Shown: positions 23,529 through 33,301 of the stretch, piece by piece | Layout of the letters: each line of letters starts with the position of its first letter | How positions within the stretch are numbered: position 1 is the first letter of the stretch | NCBI RefSeq assembly: GCF_009905375.1 | Contig: NC_133647.1 | Coordinates: 136,705,263-136,769,262, forward strand | DNA: 64,000 nucleotides | Source of the DNA: Apium graveolens | Lineage: Eukaryota > Streptophyta > Magnoliopsida > Apiales > Apiaceae | Reading direction: 5' to 3' | Translations under genes and position numbers: made by a program | The notes under the pieces: generated by a model | Seen by the model: the letters and a program-made list of their open reading frames with translations, nothing else | Database searches by the model: none | What the model was told of the DNA's origin: nothing

Positions 23529-24780
23529 CACTACAAGAAATTTGGCTAAATTCCACCGATTTTGGTCAAAAATAGCTATTTTCGACCAACCCATTGTTGG
23601 TCGAACAAAGGCTAATCGAAAATAAGGGGTAGGCTTGAATTTAGCCAAATTCGACCGAACTAAATTCGACCGAATAAAAATGACCAACTTAATTCGACCG
23701 AAATTGGTTGAAAAAACTCAGCCCAAAATTACTACGCTAAATTCGACCAAATCTGGTCAAAATAAGTATTCTAAATTAGACCAAATTTGGTAGAATTTAA
23801 TAAGCACGAGGTTTTTAAAAAACAGCAGCAGAATGCATTTTGTTGCTCAACAAAATTTTTTGAACTTTTTACTAGGTTTTTCATAATGTAATTTCATAAA
23901 ATAATAATGGACACAATAGTAATTTTTGTTTATTAATATATAATTACAAAATATATAATATAAATTTTAGAATACAACAATTTCTATCCTTTTGTGACAT
24001 ATTGAAAATTAAAAATTATAAATTTAACTCACCCAGATGATAAACAAATAAAAAAAAACTTAAATCTGTTCATATACATGAACTAATTAATACAAGTCTT
24101 ATTTTACATCTTAGTTTTCGAAAATGAATTTATCGGAGGCGGATGGCATAAACTCTCGTCTGAGGTGATAGTGATGAACTCGCAGAAATTGTTGTGAAAT
24201 GGTGAACTCGCCGGAATCTGTGTGAATCGGATGACTTCCCTGGAATTGGTTTAAAATAATTCGCCACTTGGATAAATATAATTAGATGATATTTAGTATG
24301 AGAGATGTGTGTTTGTGTGTGTCTGTATATGTCTATATGTATATTATTTGGAATATACAAAATATGTATGAGTGTGTGTGTAGTTAGAGAGTAAGGTTAA
24401 GTATGAGTGTAATTTTTTTATAAGAGAATGAAAATGAACGAGGAATATAAAGAAAAAAAGATGAGGGTAAAAGATTGAATGGTTGGGATGAAAGAAATGA
24501 GAAATAAATGAATGATCAAGATTAATTCAAGTTGGCAATTCATGTGCTTTCTTCTCAGCCAATAGAAGCGGGACAAATGGCAATTTTGAAATATGCTAAA
24601 TTCAACCAATAATGGTCAAATTTACAATTTTCAACCAGATTTATTCGAAAATATAACACTGGTAAATTCTACCATTTTTTGTCGAATTTAGCAGTTAAAT
24701 TTGAATAATTTTGGTCGAATTTAGCAGCTAAATTTGACCAATTCTGGTAGAATTTAGAAGTTAAATTGAACAACTACGGT
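23529..24780. mobile_element. CACTA-like element copy A (AAATTCGACC family)
   Basis: It starts CACTACAAGAAATTTGGCTA. The first 250 bp and last 180 bp carry inverted sets of AAATTCGACC(A/G) and TTTGGTCGAATTTAG motifs, as in CACTA subterminal regions. The central part has no coding sequence. The right terminus near 24780 is degraded, since no CTTGTAGTG is found. The same module recurs at 27916 (copy B), and a related end at 57405 (copy C). Confidence 0.55.
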
Positions 24781-24840
24781 TTGTGGTACTCTTTAATGCA
24801 TGTGACACAGATATTTGTTAAAATATTTAAGATTTTAATA

Positions 24841-25770
24841 TTTAAATATATTGATTTTTCACATAACCTCTTAATTTAAATATATTTTTGGTGATATGAC
24901 AAAATTTAAAAAAAAAAGAAATTTATTTGGTTTTTTATTTTGACAGTCAACCAGTAGTTTGATCGGTATTTGTTACTAGTGTCTAACCCTATATTGATAT
25001 TTCAATTTTATTAAAAAATATTTATGAATAATCCAAACATATGGATGTTAAGATCTATATATTTTGGTGATATGACAAAAAATTTAGAAACAAAATAAAT
25101 TGATATTATTTGTTATTTTAATAATCAACTAATAGTTTGAATATTACTTCTAACTAATATTTAGTCGTATATTGATGTTTTAATTTTTTAAAAAATATAT
25201 GGCTAATTCAACCGTACGAATGTTAAGATCTATATATTTAATGATACCACAATATTTTAAGAAAAATATAAATTTATTTAGTTTTCTATTTTAACAGTTA
25301 ACAAGTAGTCTTACCGGTATTTCTTACCCGTATTTAATCCTATAATGATGTTTCGAATTTAAAAAAATATTAATGAATGATCCAACCGTCAAAATGTCAA
25401 GATATATTTATTTTGGTGATGTGACAAAAGTTTTAGAAAAGAATAAATTGATTTTGCCTGTTATTTAACAATCAACCAATAGTTTGAATAGTAATTCTCA
25501 ATAGTGTTTAAACTCTTATTGATGTTTCAATTTTTTTTTAAAAAAAATGAATAGTTTAACCGTACGGATGTTAAGATATATATTTTTTGATGATATCACA
25601 AAATTTTTAGAAAAATATAAATTTATTTAGTTTGCTATTTTAACAATTAACAAGTAGTCTCACCTGTATTTCTTACTAGTGTTCAATTCTATATTGATAT
25701 TTTTTATTTTAAAAAATATATTTATGAATGATCCAACTGTAGGGATGTCAAGATATATATTTCTTACTAG
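24841..25770. repeat. ~175-bp tandem repeat array, copy A (five units, dimeric)
   Basis: The anchor (G/A)TGATATGAC or TGATATCAC occurs at 24891, 25067, 25241, 25416 and 25590, spacing 174-176 bp. Units 2 and 4 resemble each other, as do 3 and 5, giving a ~350-bp dimer period. The array directly follows the CACTA-like copy A and is also next to copy B. Confidence 0.75.
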
Positions 25771-25771
25771 G

Positions 25772-25865
25772 GTTCACGTGGTTTGCAGAGTATTGCGTGA
25801 GCCCGTGGGGTTTACCCAGTACGCACCTGAAGGATAGCGGTTGCGGCTTCCCTACGATAAAAAAA
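25772..25865 (+). mobile_element. SINE-like 3' fragment
   Basis: A GC-richer block with GAGCCCGTGGGGTTTACCCA and later CCCTACGATAAAAAAA. It matches, with changes, 54341-54404 and the reverse of 57080-57210, where a tRNA-like head is also present. The A-rich 3' end fits a SINE tail; the 5' head is missing here. Confidence 0.5.
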
Positions 25866-26056
25866 GAGAGAACAGATACTAATACGCATGCACGAATTCG
25901 AAAAACTCTCAGGAATTGTTTGTTATTAATATTATTGTACCATCATAATAGTATTTACTCAAGGATAAAACCATCGAAGATAATAAAAATAAATTCTAAT
26001 AAAAAATAAAATATTAAATATAAGTAATATGATCTTGCAATATTCAGCATATTCAT

Positions 26057-26294
26057 TCACCACAATCTCAATCCACTATTTTGGCATGATGAGGGAGCCC
26101 ATAAGCATAATAATATTGTTAATTTATTGCTTTTTTCATGCCTTCTTTTGTCAAGTTTTTCTTCAAAACCTAATACCTCTTGTTCTCCATCAGTTCCTCT
26201 AACCATTGAAAAATTCGACCTCGATTTAACATTTGGATATAAACCTCGTATTCCTTTGAAAATCATCACAGGGTCCCTTTTCTGAACAATTTTT
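26057..26294 (-). pseudogene. C-terminal end of gypsy pol (relic)
   Basis: The minus-strand frame has KRDPVMIFKGIRGLYPNV, then SRSNFSMVRGTDGEQEV. In the homologous relic at 56500-56760 the plus strand reads KDPVMIF and LYPNLNRGRIFQ. The motif LYPNxxSRSxFxxVxxTDGEQ is a typical end of some plant gypsy integrases. The fragment is cut at its N-terminal side by the solo LTR at 26295. Confidence 0.5.
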
Positions 26295-27856
26295 TGAAAG
26301 AGATATGTCCTAAGTCCAATCATGAATGAGGATTTAGGAATAACTTTTATGTAATTTGTTTTGATTTCATTGATATTAATAAAAGACTTGTTTTGTTTTT
26401 ATTACGTGCTCTATCTATTTAAGTGTTTAAATAAGATATACCATTGTTTAGAGTAAAGCTTTTTATGGATTATGATGAGATCATAATAGTGAGACCTAAA
26501 AGATGATAACTCTAAACTTGAATAGTTCCCGGTCATAGGATTACTAACTGGTAATTAATAATCCGCAAAGATTGGTACATACTATGCTTGCTCCCTTCAG
26601 GAGGATGTCTATTCTCATAGGCATTTGTGTGGTGACACTATAGCTAGTATGTAGGTGCTTATTATAGAATAAGTTCACTGAATATGACTCGCACAGCTGA
26701 ACAACTGATGGAGTTCACTCACGTGTCAGCAGTTGTTCACATAGTGATAGTTGTACAAGTATCCTTAGACTTGAGGTCATCATAGTCATCTTGTGTACAC
26801 TGAACTATGCTTTGGTTTAGTTCTTAGTCTCCAGGGTCAATTATTAAGGCTCTACTGGGTATAGGAATTTGTACACCAAGATAGTGTATGATCAATAACG
26901 GATCTACCCCTTCCAGTGAAGGAAGAGAATGTTCAAAGCTGATCCACTTATGCTAGTTCAGAAATCTCTGGCCAGAGTGAATGAAATTAGAAAGGAGTTT
27001 CTAATTTACATAGAACTGAGCATAGTGAATGGGAAAGCAAATGATTAAATTCGATAGGCTTCACACAAGATCCATGCATTGTATTTAATCAGGACATTGG
27101 AGGGTAGAAGGAATTCATTGTACGGTAACTAGTCACTGACAGGTTCTTGATATTCTAAGTAGTCAATTCATATTATCCGGATAGTCGCGATATGTTGAGA
27201 AGCATCACTCAGGATGTAGAATAAATATAATTAATCAGTTAATTATAATTAGTGAATTTTAATATTCATATAAATAATTAATAAAAGTTTATTATTATTT
27301 ATTTCTACTACCGGCATAATATTGAACCTACAGGGTCACACCATAAAAGAATATTTTCTTTGATGAAATAATGAGAGAGAGAATTATTTTCTAAATAGTT
27401 AAGAAAAGAAATAATGATTGAAATACTTTTAATTATTATTAAAGCATTTTATGAAGATAAAATGTGGGGGGGTTAATATATATAAAGATATATTATAAAA
27501 CCCTAGGAGAGTCCTATAAATAGAATGAGATGGATGGCTCAAAAATATAACACACATAATTTTGGTTTTGTGAAAAACCTAGCCTCCATCTTCTTCTCTC
27601 TCTCTCCCAAAAACTCCATTTTTATAAAAGCTTAGTTTTATAAAAAGGTTCATCGAAGCGGATCGTTCTTGGTGGATACCGGTAGAGTGCTTCACACACT
27701 GAGGAACAACTGCTAGCACTCCAATTTTATAAAGCTTCGATTCACGAGGTATGATTCCTCAGTTTTTCCCTTTTATTTGTTTTTCTATATGTGGGGTATA
27801 TGGTTTTTATGGAATAATTGTTATTTCACGCTTCCGCTCATCCGTAAATTCCTTCA
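26295..27856. mobile_element. Solo LTR of a Copia-like retrotransposon (1562 bp)
   Basis: A TG...CA unit (TGAAAGAGATATGTCCTAAG to CGTAAATTCCTTCA) is flanked by TTTTT at 26290-26294 and 27857-27861. When it is removed, the flanks join to match the uninterrupted relic near 56485-56510 (reverse strand: ATTTTTGACGTCACTTCATA). A TATA-like CTATAAATAG at about 27514 and a CT-rich stretch after it fit an LTR promoter. No internal region remains, so recombination between LTRs probably removed it. Confidence 0.8.
27514..27523 (+). promoter_or_regulatory. TATA-like box in the solo LTR
   Basis: CTATAAATAG lies about 85 bp before a TCTTCTCTCTCTCTC leader-like stretch, in the layout of an LTR U3/R border. 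Confidence 0.45.
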
Positions 27857-27878
27857 TTTTTTACGTCAGTTCATATCA

Positions 27879-27915
27879 GGGGTAACTATGTAGTGTCACG
27901 TGCATTGGAATTATA
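27879..27915 (+). mobile_element. Short LINE fragment
   Basis: GTAACTATGTAGTGTCACGT and the next 8 bases match the reverse complement of 54869-54895 inside the LINE relic, with one mismatch. It is cut by the start of CACTA-like copy B. Confidence 0.5.
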
Positions 27916-29290
27916 CAATACAAGAAATTCGACCGAATTGTTTCGGTCGAATTTAGGTAAATTCGACCGATTTTGGTCGAATTTAGATAAATTCGACTGG
28001 TTTTGCTCTAAAATAGCTATTTTCAACCAACTAGTTTTTGGTCGAACAAAGGCTAGTCGAAAATAAGGGGTGCGGTCGAATTTAGCTAAATTCGACCGAA
28101 TAAATTTGACCAACTAAATTCGACTAAAATTGGTTAAAAAAACTCAGCCCCAATTTTTTTTGACAAAAAATTAAATTTTTCGTAGAATTCAAAAATCTCG
28201 CCCACAAATACTAAATTCGAAAATATCTGATTGAAATTACACGCTAAATTCGACCAAATCTGGTCGAAATAAGTATGCCAAATTCGAACAAAGTTGGTGG
28301 AATTTAATAAGCACCATATTTTTAAAAAACAGCAGCAGAATGCATTTTGGAACTTTTTACTAGTTTTTCCATAACGTAATTTCATAAAACAATAACGGAC
28401 ACAATAGCAGTTTTTGTTTACTAATATTAAAATTACATAAATAAATAATATATATTTTAGAATACAATAATTTCTATCCTTTAGTAACATATCGAAAATC
28501 AAATATTATAAGATTAACTCACCCAAATGATAAACAAATATGAAAAAAATAAAAAATAAATTTAAATTGGTTCATATAAATGAACTATATGATACAAGTC
28601 TTATTTTACTTCTAAGTTTCCGAAAATAAATTTTTCTGAGGTGATGGCATAAACTCTCGTCGGAGGTGATGGAGATGAACTCGCCGTAATTGTTCTGAAA
28701 TGGTGAACTTGCCGAAATTGGTGTGAATCGGATGAATTCATCTGAATTGGTTTAAATTAATTCGCCATTTGGAAAAATATAATTAGATGAGATTTAGCAT
28801 GAGAGATGTGTATGTGTATATTATTGGGAATATACAAAATATGTATGAGTGTGTATGTAGTTAGAGAGTAAAGTTAAGTATGAGTGTAATTTCTTTATAA
28901 GAGAGTGAAATTGAATGAGGAATATAATGAGAAAAATATGAGGGTGAAAGATTGAATGGATGGGATGAAAGGATTGAAAAATAAATGATGGTCAAGATTA
29001 ATTCAAGTTGGCATTCCATGTGTTTTCTTCTCATCCAATAGAAGCGTGACAAATGGCAATTCTGAAATGTGCTAAATTCGACCAATAAGGGTCAAATTTA
29101 TAATTTCAACTAGATTTAGTCGAAAATAAAATATGGGTAAATTTTACCATTTTTGGTCGAATTTAGCAGTTAAATTTGACTAATTTTGGTAGAATTTAGC
29201 AGCGAAATATGACCACTTTTGGTAGAATTTAGTAGCTAAATTGCACAACTATGGTTTGCGCTAGTATTTAATGCATATGACACATATACT
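27916..29290. mobile_element. CACTA-like element copy B (AAATTCGACC family)
   Basis: It begins CAATACAAGAAATTCGACCG and runs parallel to copy A (23529-24780) with many substitutions and indels. Inverted AAATTCGACC / GGTCGAATTTAG motifs lie at both ends. The interior has no coding sequence. Confidence 0.55.
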
Positions 29291-29895
29291 TGTTAAAATA
29301 TTTAATATTTTAATATTTAAATAGATTGATTTTTCACATACACTCTTAATTTAAATATATATTTTTATGATATGATAAAATGTTAAAAAAAAGAAATTTA
29401 TTTGGTTTTCTATTTTAACAGACAACCAGTAGTTTGATCAGTATTTGTTACTAGTCTTTAACCTTATATTGATATTTCAATTTTTAAAAAAAATATTTAT
29501 GAATAATCCAAATATACGGATGTCAAGATCTATATATTTAGGTGATATGACAAAAATTTAATAAAATAAATTTATATTGTTTGTTATTTTAACTATCAAT
29601 TAATAGTTTGAATATTACTTCTAACTAGTGTTTATTCTCATATTCATGTTTCAATTTTTTTAAAATATATATGAATAATCCAACCGTATGGATGTTAAGA
29701 TCTATATATTTTAATGATATCACAAAATTTTTAGAAAAATATGAATTTATTTAGTTTTTTATTTTAAGAGTTAACAAGTAGTCTCACCGGTATCTTTTAC
29801 TAGTGTTTAATCCTATATTGATGTTTCGATTTTTCAAAAAAAATATTAATGAATGATCCAACCGTACGGATGTCAAGATATATATATTTTGGTTA
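29291..29895. repeat. ~175-bp tandem repeat array, copy B (about three units)
   Basis: Same repeat as 24841-25770, with anchors near 29360, 29541 and 29714 (spacing about 173-181). It is shorter than copy A by roughly one dimer and is cut at 29895 by the Copia element. Confidence 0.7.
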
Positions 29896-30636
29896 TGAGC
29901 ATCAAATTTACTATAACTCATTTACTTAAGTGAGAAAACCCAACCATTCCTACTAACGCAGGAAGAATGGTCCAAACGAGCCAACAACAAAGTGAATGTC
30001 AGAGGTAGAAGTGGCTTTGGTTTTAATAACCGTGCCAGAGGAAGGACCAACTATAGAGCCAATACCAGTAGTAAAGCCTGTCAAAACCAGGCGAAAGAAG
30101 GAAGCGGTAACAACACACCGATTCGAGATCGTACCAAGGTGAAATCCTATAATTGTAATGCCTATGGGCATTATGCATCAGAATGCAGGAAGCCTCGATG
30201 TGAAAGGGAGTGGCAATGTGACAAAGAGCAAAAACCAGAGGCTAACTTAACTCAAATAAAGGATGATGAATCAGCCTTATTACCGACTAAGTATGAAGAA
30301 GTAAATGGCACTGCGTTGCTACTAAATGAGGAAGGTGTGACTCCAAGGTTGGGAACTGAGATTGAGAGTGGAAAGGCGACAAATGTCTGGTATCTGGACA
30401 ACAGGGCCAGCAACCATATGACAGGGGTTAAGTCAAAGTTTTCGGAACTAAATGAAAGCATAACAGGGAAAGTGAAATTTGGTGATGGATTCGGTGTCAG
30501 CATCAGAGGAAGGGGAATAATTGTTTTAAAATGCAAGAATGGAGAATCTCGCAAACTTAACAAGGTATATTTTATCCATAGTCTCTGTAACAACATAATT
30601 AGTTTGGACAGTTATCTGAAGAAGGTAACAAAGTAA
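29896..30636 (+). pseudogene. Copia gag end and protease (fragment)
   Basis: The frame includes LTQEEWSKRANNKVNVRGRS, an Arg-rich stretch, then a zinc knuckle read as YNCNAYGHYASEC in which the first Cys is replaced by Ser (KSYNC). The protease follows with VWYLDNRASNHMTG. The usual active site is D-S/N-G-A, so Gly is replaced by Arg here. FGDG and GRGIIVLKC follow, as in Copia proteases. The frame is lost near 30630, within NKVTLNGEF. Gag would coat the RNA and the protease would cut the polyprotein; both key motifs are damaged. Confidence 0.8.
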
Positions 30637-31860
30637 CACTGAATGGTGAGTTTCTGTGGGTACATGATAATGTCGTAAAATTATTGATGAAAGTGAAACG
30701 CACCTCGAATAGATTGTACAAAATTTTACTTAATGATGAAGCAAATAAATGTTTACTAACAAGTACAGAGGTTAGTGCGTGGTTGTGGCATACAAGATTG
30801 GGGCATGTGAACTTTCAAGCTTTGACCCTTATGTCTGAAAAGGAGATGGCAGTACGCTTACTAAATTTGTCACTTCCCAAGTCTGTTTGTGGTGGGTGTT
30901 TAATGTCCAAGAAGTCCTGAAGACCGTTTCCGCAGAAATCAAATTTTATAGCAAAGACGTGCCTTGAATTAATACGTGGGGATATTTGTGATCCTATCAA
31001 TCCACCGACCTCGGCTGGAAATAGATATTTTTTATTACTTGTTGATGACTTCAGTCGTGTAATGTGGATCTACTTACTCAAAAACAAAGACGAGGCACTT
31101 GATGTTTTTGGTAAATTCAAATTGCTGGTTGAAAAAGGTCATGCAGAAAAGATCAAGGTGCTGAGGATGGACAGAGGGGGTGAGTTTTTCTCCACTAGAT
31201 TTAAAGAATTCTATGACAATAATGGTATAAAGAGGCATTGCACGGCTCCTTATTCACCTCAACAAAATGGTGTCATTGAGAGGCGAAATAGGACCGTGGT
31301 AGAAATGGCAAGAAGCTTACTCAAGGAGAGAAAGATGCCACTGAAATTCTGGGGTGAAGCAGTTCGGCATGCCGTATACATTTTGAATCAAGTACCCACT
31401 CGATCTTTATTAGGAGTGACACTCTATGAAGCATGGTCGGGAAAAAGGCCACATATAGATCACATTAAGGTGTTTTGATGCAAAGCCTTCAAGAAAGTTC
31501 CTGGTGTAAATCTACGAAAATTGGATGACAGAGCCAAGCCTATAGTTCACCTCGGTAAAGAACCGGGAAGGAAGGCATATCGAATATTTGATCCAGTTGC
31601 AGGATCTGTGCACGTGTCAGGAGATTTGGTTTTTGAAGAACATATAGCTTGGGACTGGAATATAATAGAGCATGCCGAGCAGAATAACTCAGGATCGTTT
31701 GTAGTGACTTTTGATAAATGGTCCACGGGTGAATATGATGCAGGTGGACAGATTCTAGAAATTTTAAGTGAAGAGGAAATGCCAGACCTGTATGTGGCTG
31801 GAAGTATGTCGCAGACTGATTCCAGCAGTGGTTATAACTCTGAAACTTCTCAGGCCAGCT
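30637..31860 (+). pseudogene. Copia integrase (broken)
   Basis: The N-terminal zinc-binding part has WHTRLGHVNFQALTLM and CGGCLMSKKS followed by a TGA at 30918-30920. The core has LLLVDDFSRVMWIY (first catalytic Asp), LRMDRGGEFFS (second Asp) and PYSPQQNGVIERRNRT (catalytic Glu), all preserved at about 31035-31295. A TGA at 31476-31478 replaces the Gly codon after HIKVF. The C-terminal part (LDDRAKPIVHLG, then FEEHIAWDW) and a Ser-rich linker follow in the same frame. The enzyme would insert Copia cDNA; two stops and the lost upstream and downstream parts make it inactive. Confidence 0.85.
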
Positions 31861-31899
31861 CAGAACCTAGAAATTTTAGGTTGCTGAGTGATATTTACA

Positions 31900-32192
31900 A
31901 TGAGACGGAGGAAATAGAGATAACAGATGGAGATACAGGTCCAGTCATTATCTATATTGATAACAAATCTGTCATAGATTTAGCCAAGAACCAGGTGTTC
32001 CACGGGCGCAGTAAACATATAAATATACGTTTTCATTTCATTCGTGAATGCGTGAAACGTGGTGAGATCATTATCAAGCATGTGAGGACTGATCAACAAA
32101 AAGTTGATGTACTGACTAAGGCATTGTCTGCAGTTAAATTTGAAGGAATGAGGAAGCTTTTGGGAGTAAAGAACCTGCAGAAAACAATTTAG
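31900..32192 (+). pseudogene. Copia RNase H, C-terminal half
   Basis: After the deletion junction the frame reads VIIYIDNKSVIDLAKNQVFH, GRSKHINIRFHFIRE and IIIKHVRTDQQKVDVLTKAL, the standard end of Copia RNase H. It stops at TAG 32190-32192. The first half of the domain and the whole polymerase are absent. Confidence 0.85.
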
Positions 32193-32195
32193 CTT

Positions 32196-32202
32196 AAGGG
32201 GG
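32196..32202 (+). other. Polypurine tract of the Copia element
   Basis: AAGGGGG lies immediately before TGTTTGTTGG, the LTR start. Confidence 0.65.
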
Positions 32203-32512
32203 TGTTTGTTGGTTTTATTTAAGCATAAACATGTTTTCTATTTTTAATAAATCAATCAGCTTTAATGTTTTATTTAGAAAGATTTGGTCGTATGCAGTAG
32301 CTGATATTTAGGAAGTTAACACATGTTGTGGTGAGTCAAATAATGTAATGTTGCTAATTTTTAGCCATCAATTATGTTAGGATTGCTTATATAATATTTT
32401 TGTAATCTTATTCATATTATCAAGTTAATAAAGCTCATTTTCTTTTCAAAGTATTATCTAAACACTGTTCATTGGTTTCTTAGTTTTTTTCCAATATTTT
32501 TGTCAAGAACCA
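32203..32512 (+). repeat. 3' LTR of the Copia element
   Basis: It starts TGTTTGTTGGTTTTATTTAA and probably ends near GTCAAGAACCA. The end is a guess from the CA rule, since the 5' LTR is missing. Confidence 0.5.
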
Positions 32513-33138
32513 GTTAATCTAAAATCTCAAGATGTTAGAGAATGGCCTTTTTCAGGATCTTATATTATTCTAACATTTCCCCTCACTCGAAAGCTCATTT
32601 ATGGGTCGAAGAGCGGATCACGGGCACCCATCTTTGGGGCATTAATTTCTAAAAAATCATATCTGAGAAATATCAGAGTAAAATGCAAAATTTCCTCGCA
32701 GTATGAAGATACATCCCTGGAGCACACAAGTAAGAAGCTCTCCATTGTTTGTACTCGATAAAAAAATACTATCGAACATGTAAACGTAAGAAACATAAGG
32801 AAAGTGTTCAGTACAAATATGTCAGTACTACCTGCAAGATGCATTCACGGGATTCCTCGTTATTCTCTAATATACTCGTATAAGTCATTAATAGAGGAAT
32901 CGTTACTCCAAGATAGGTACCGAAGCCGTCTCCAACAGAAAGGCTGAAAACTCAACATTAACAATTTGTCAATATTAATAATTTGCAAAAATTTATAATT
33001 TTTTAATATAAGTGTTGAATGTGAAACTAAAAACACATAACATGTTGTGTAAAGAAACTATGCAAAGCAGGGTGATTGTATGAGACTATGCAACTGTGCA
33101 TTTTACATCAATGCTACAACAAATCTATTAATATGTTA
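32513..33138. other. Noncoding DNA, no gene seen
   Basis: No supported ORF or repeat end; short frames here have no protein features. Confidence 0.4.
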
Positions 33139-33299
33139 CTCCTCCGTCCAATTCATTTTGGCCACATTTCCTATTTTATCAATGTCAAAACTGTTATTCG
33201 GTTATAGGTAATTTAAGTGTTAATTATGTTAATTTATTTGTTCAATATGGTTGAATAAAATGTTGAAACGTGATTAGACAAATGAGTGGGAGGCAGAAG
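33139..33299. mobile_element. Stowaway-like (Tc1/mariner) MITE
   Basis: The left end CTCCTCCGTCCAATTCATTT and the reverse complement of the right end, CTTCTGCCTCCCACTCATTT, are similar to each other and to the CTCCCTCCGTCCC ends of plant Stowaway MITEs. TA flanks both sides (33137-33138 and 33300-33301). The length of 161 bp is normal for this class. Confidence 0.6.
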
Positions 33300-33301
33300 T
33301 A

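Larger units (their letters stand above)
25866..27878 (-). mobile_element. Gypsy relic (3' part, minus strand) interrupted by a solo LTR
   Basis: The 25866-26294 stretch and 27862-27878 align with the reverse complement of about 56485-57075. In both places the SINE-like block sits at the same edge. The coding end is annotated separately. The remaining 430 bp is the 3' noncoding end or LTR of the relic; its exact limits are not resolved. Confidence 0.55.
29896..32512 (+). mobile_element. 5'-truncated Copia retrotransposon lacking reverse transcriptase
   Basis: Gag end, protease, integrase and the end of RNase H are present in order, followed by a polypurine tract (AAGGGGG) and a ~310-bp LTR. 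The 5' LTR and capsid are missing, and the frame jumps from the integrase C-terminal linker straight into RNase H near 31930, so the reverse transcriptase is deleted. The short LTR and gag-protease style recall the Ale/Retrofit group, but lineage is not certain. Confidence 0.8.

Noticed and set aside
23502..23687. Minus-strand ORF (and the similar one at 27886-28113) containing NLAKF-type repeats
   Set aside because: It is a translation of the AAATTCGACC subterminal repeats, not a protein.
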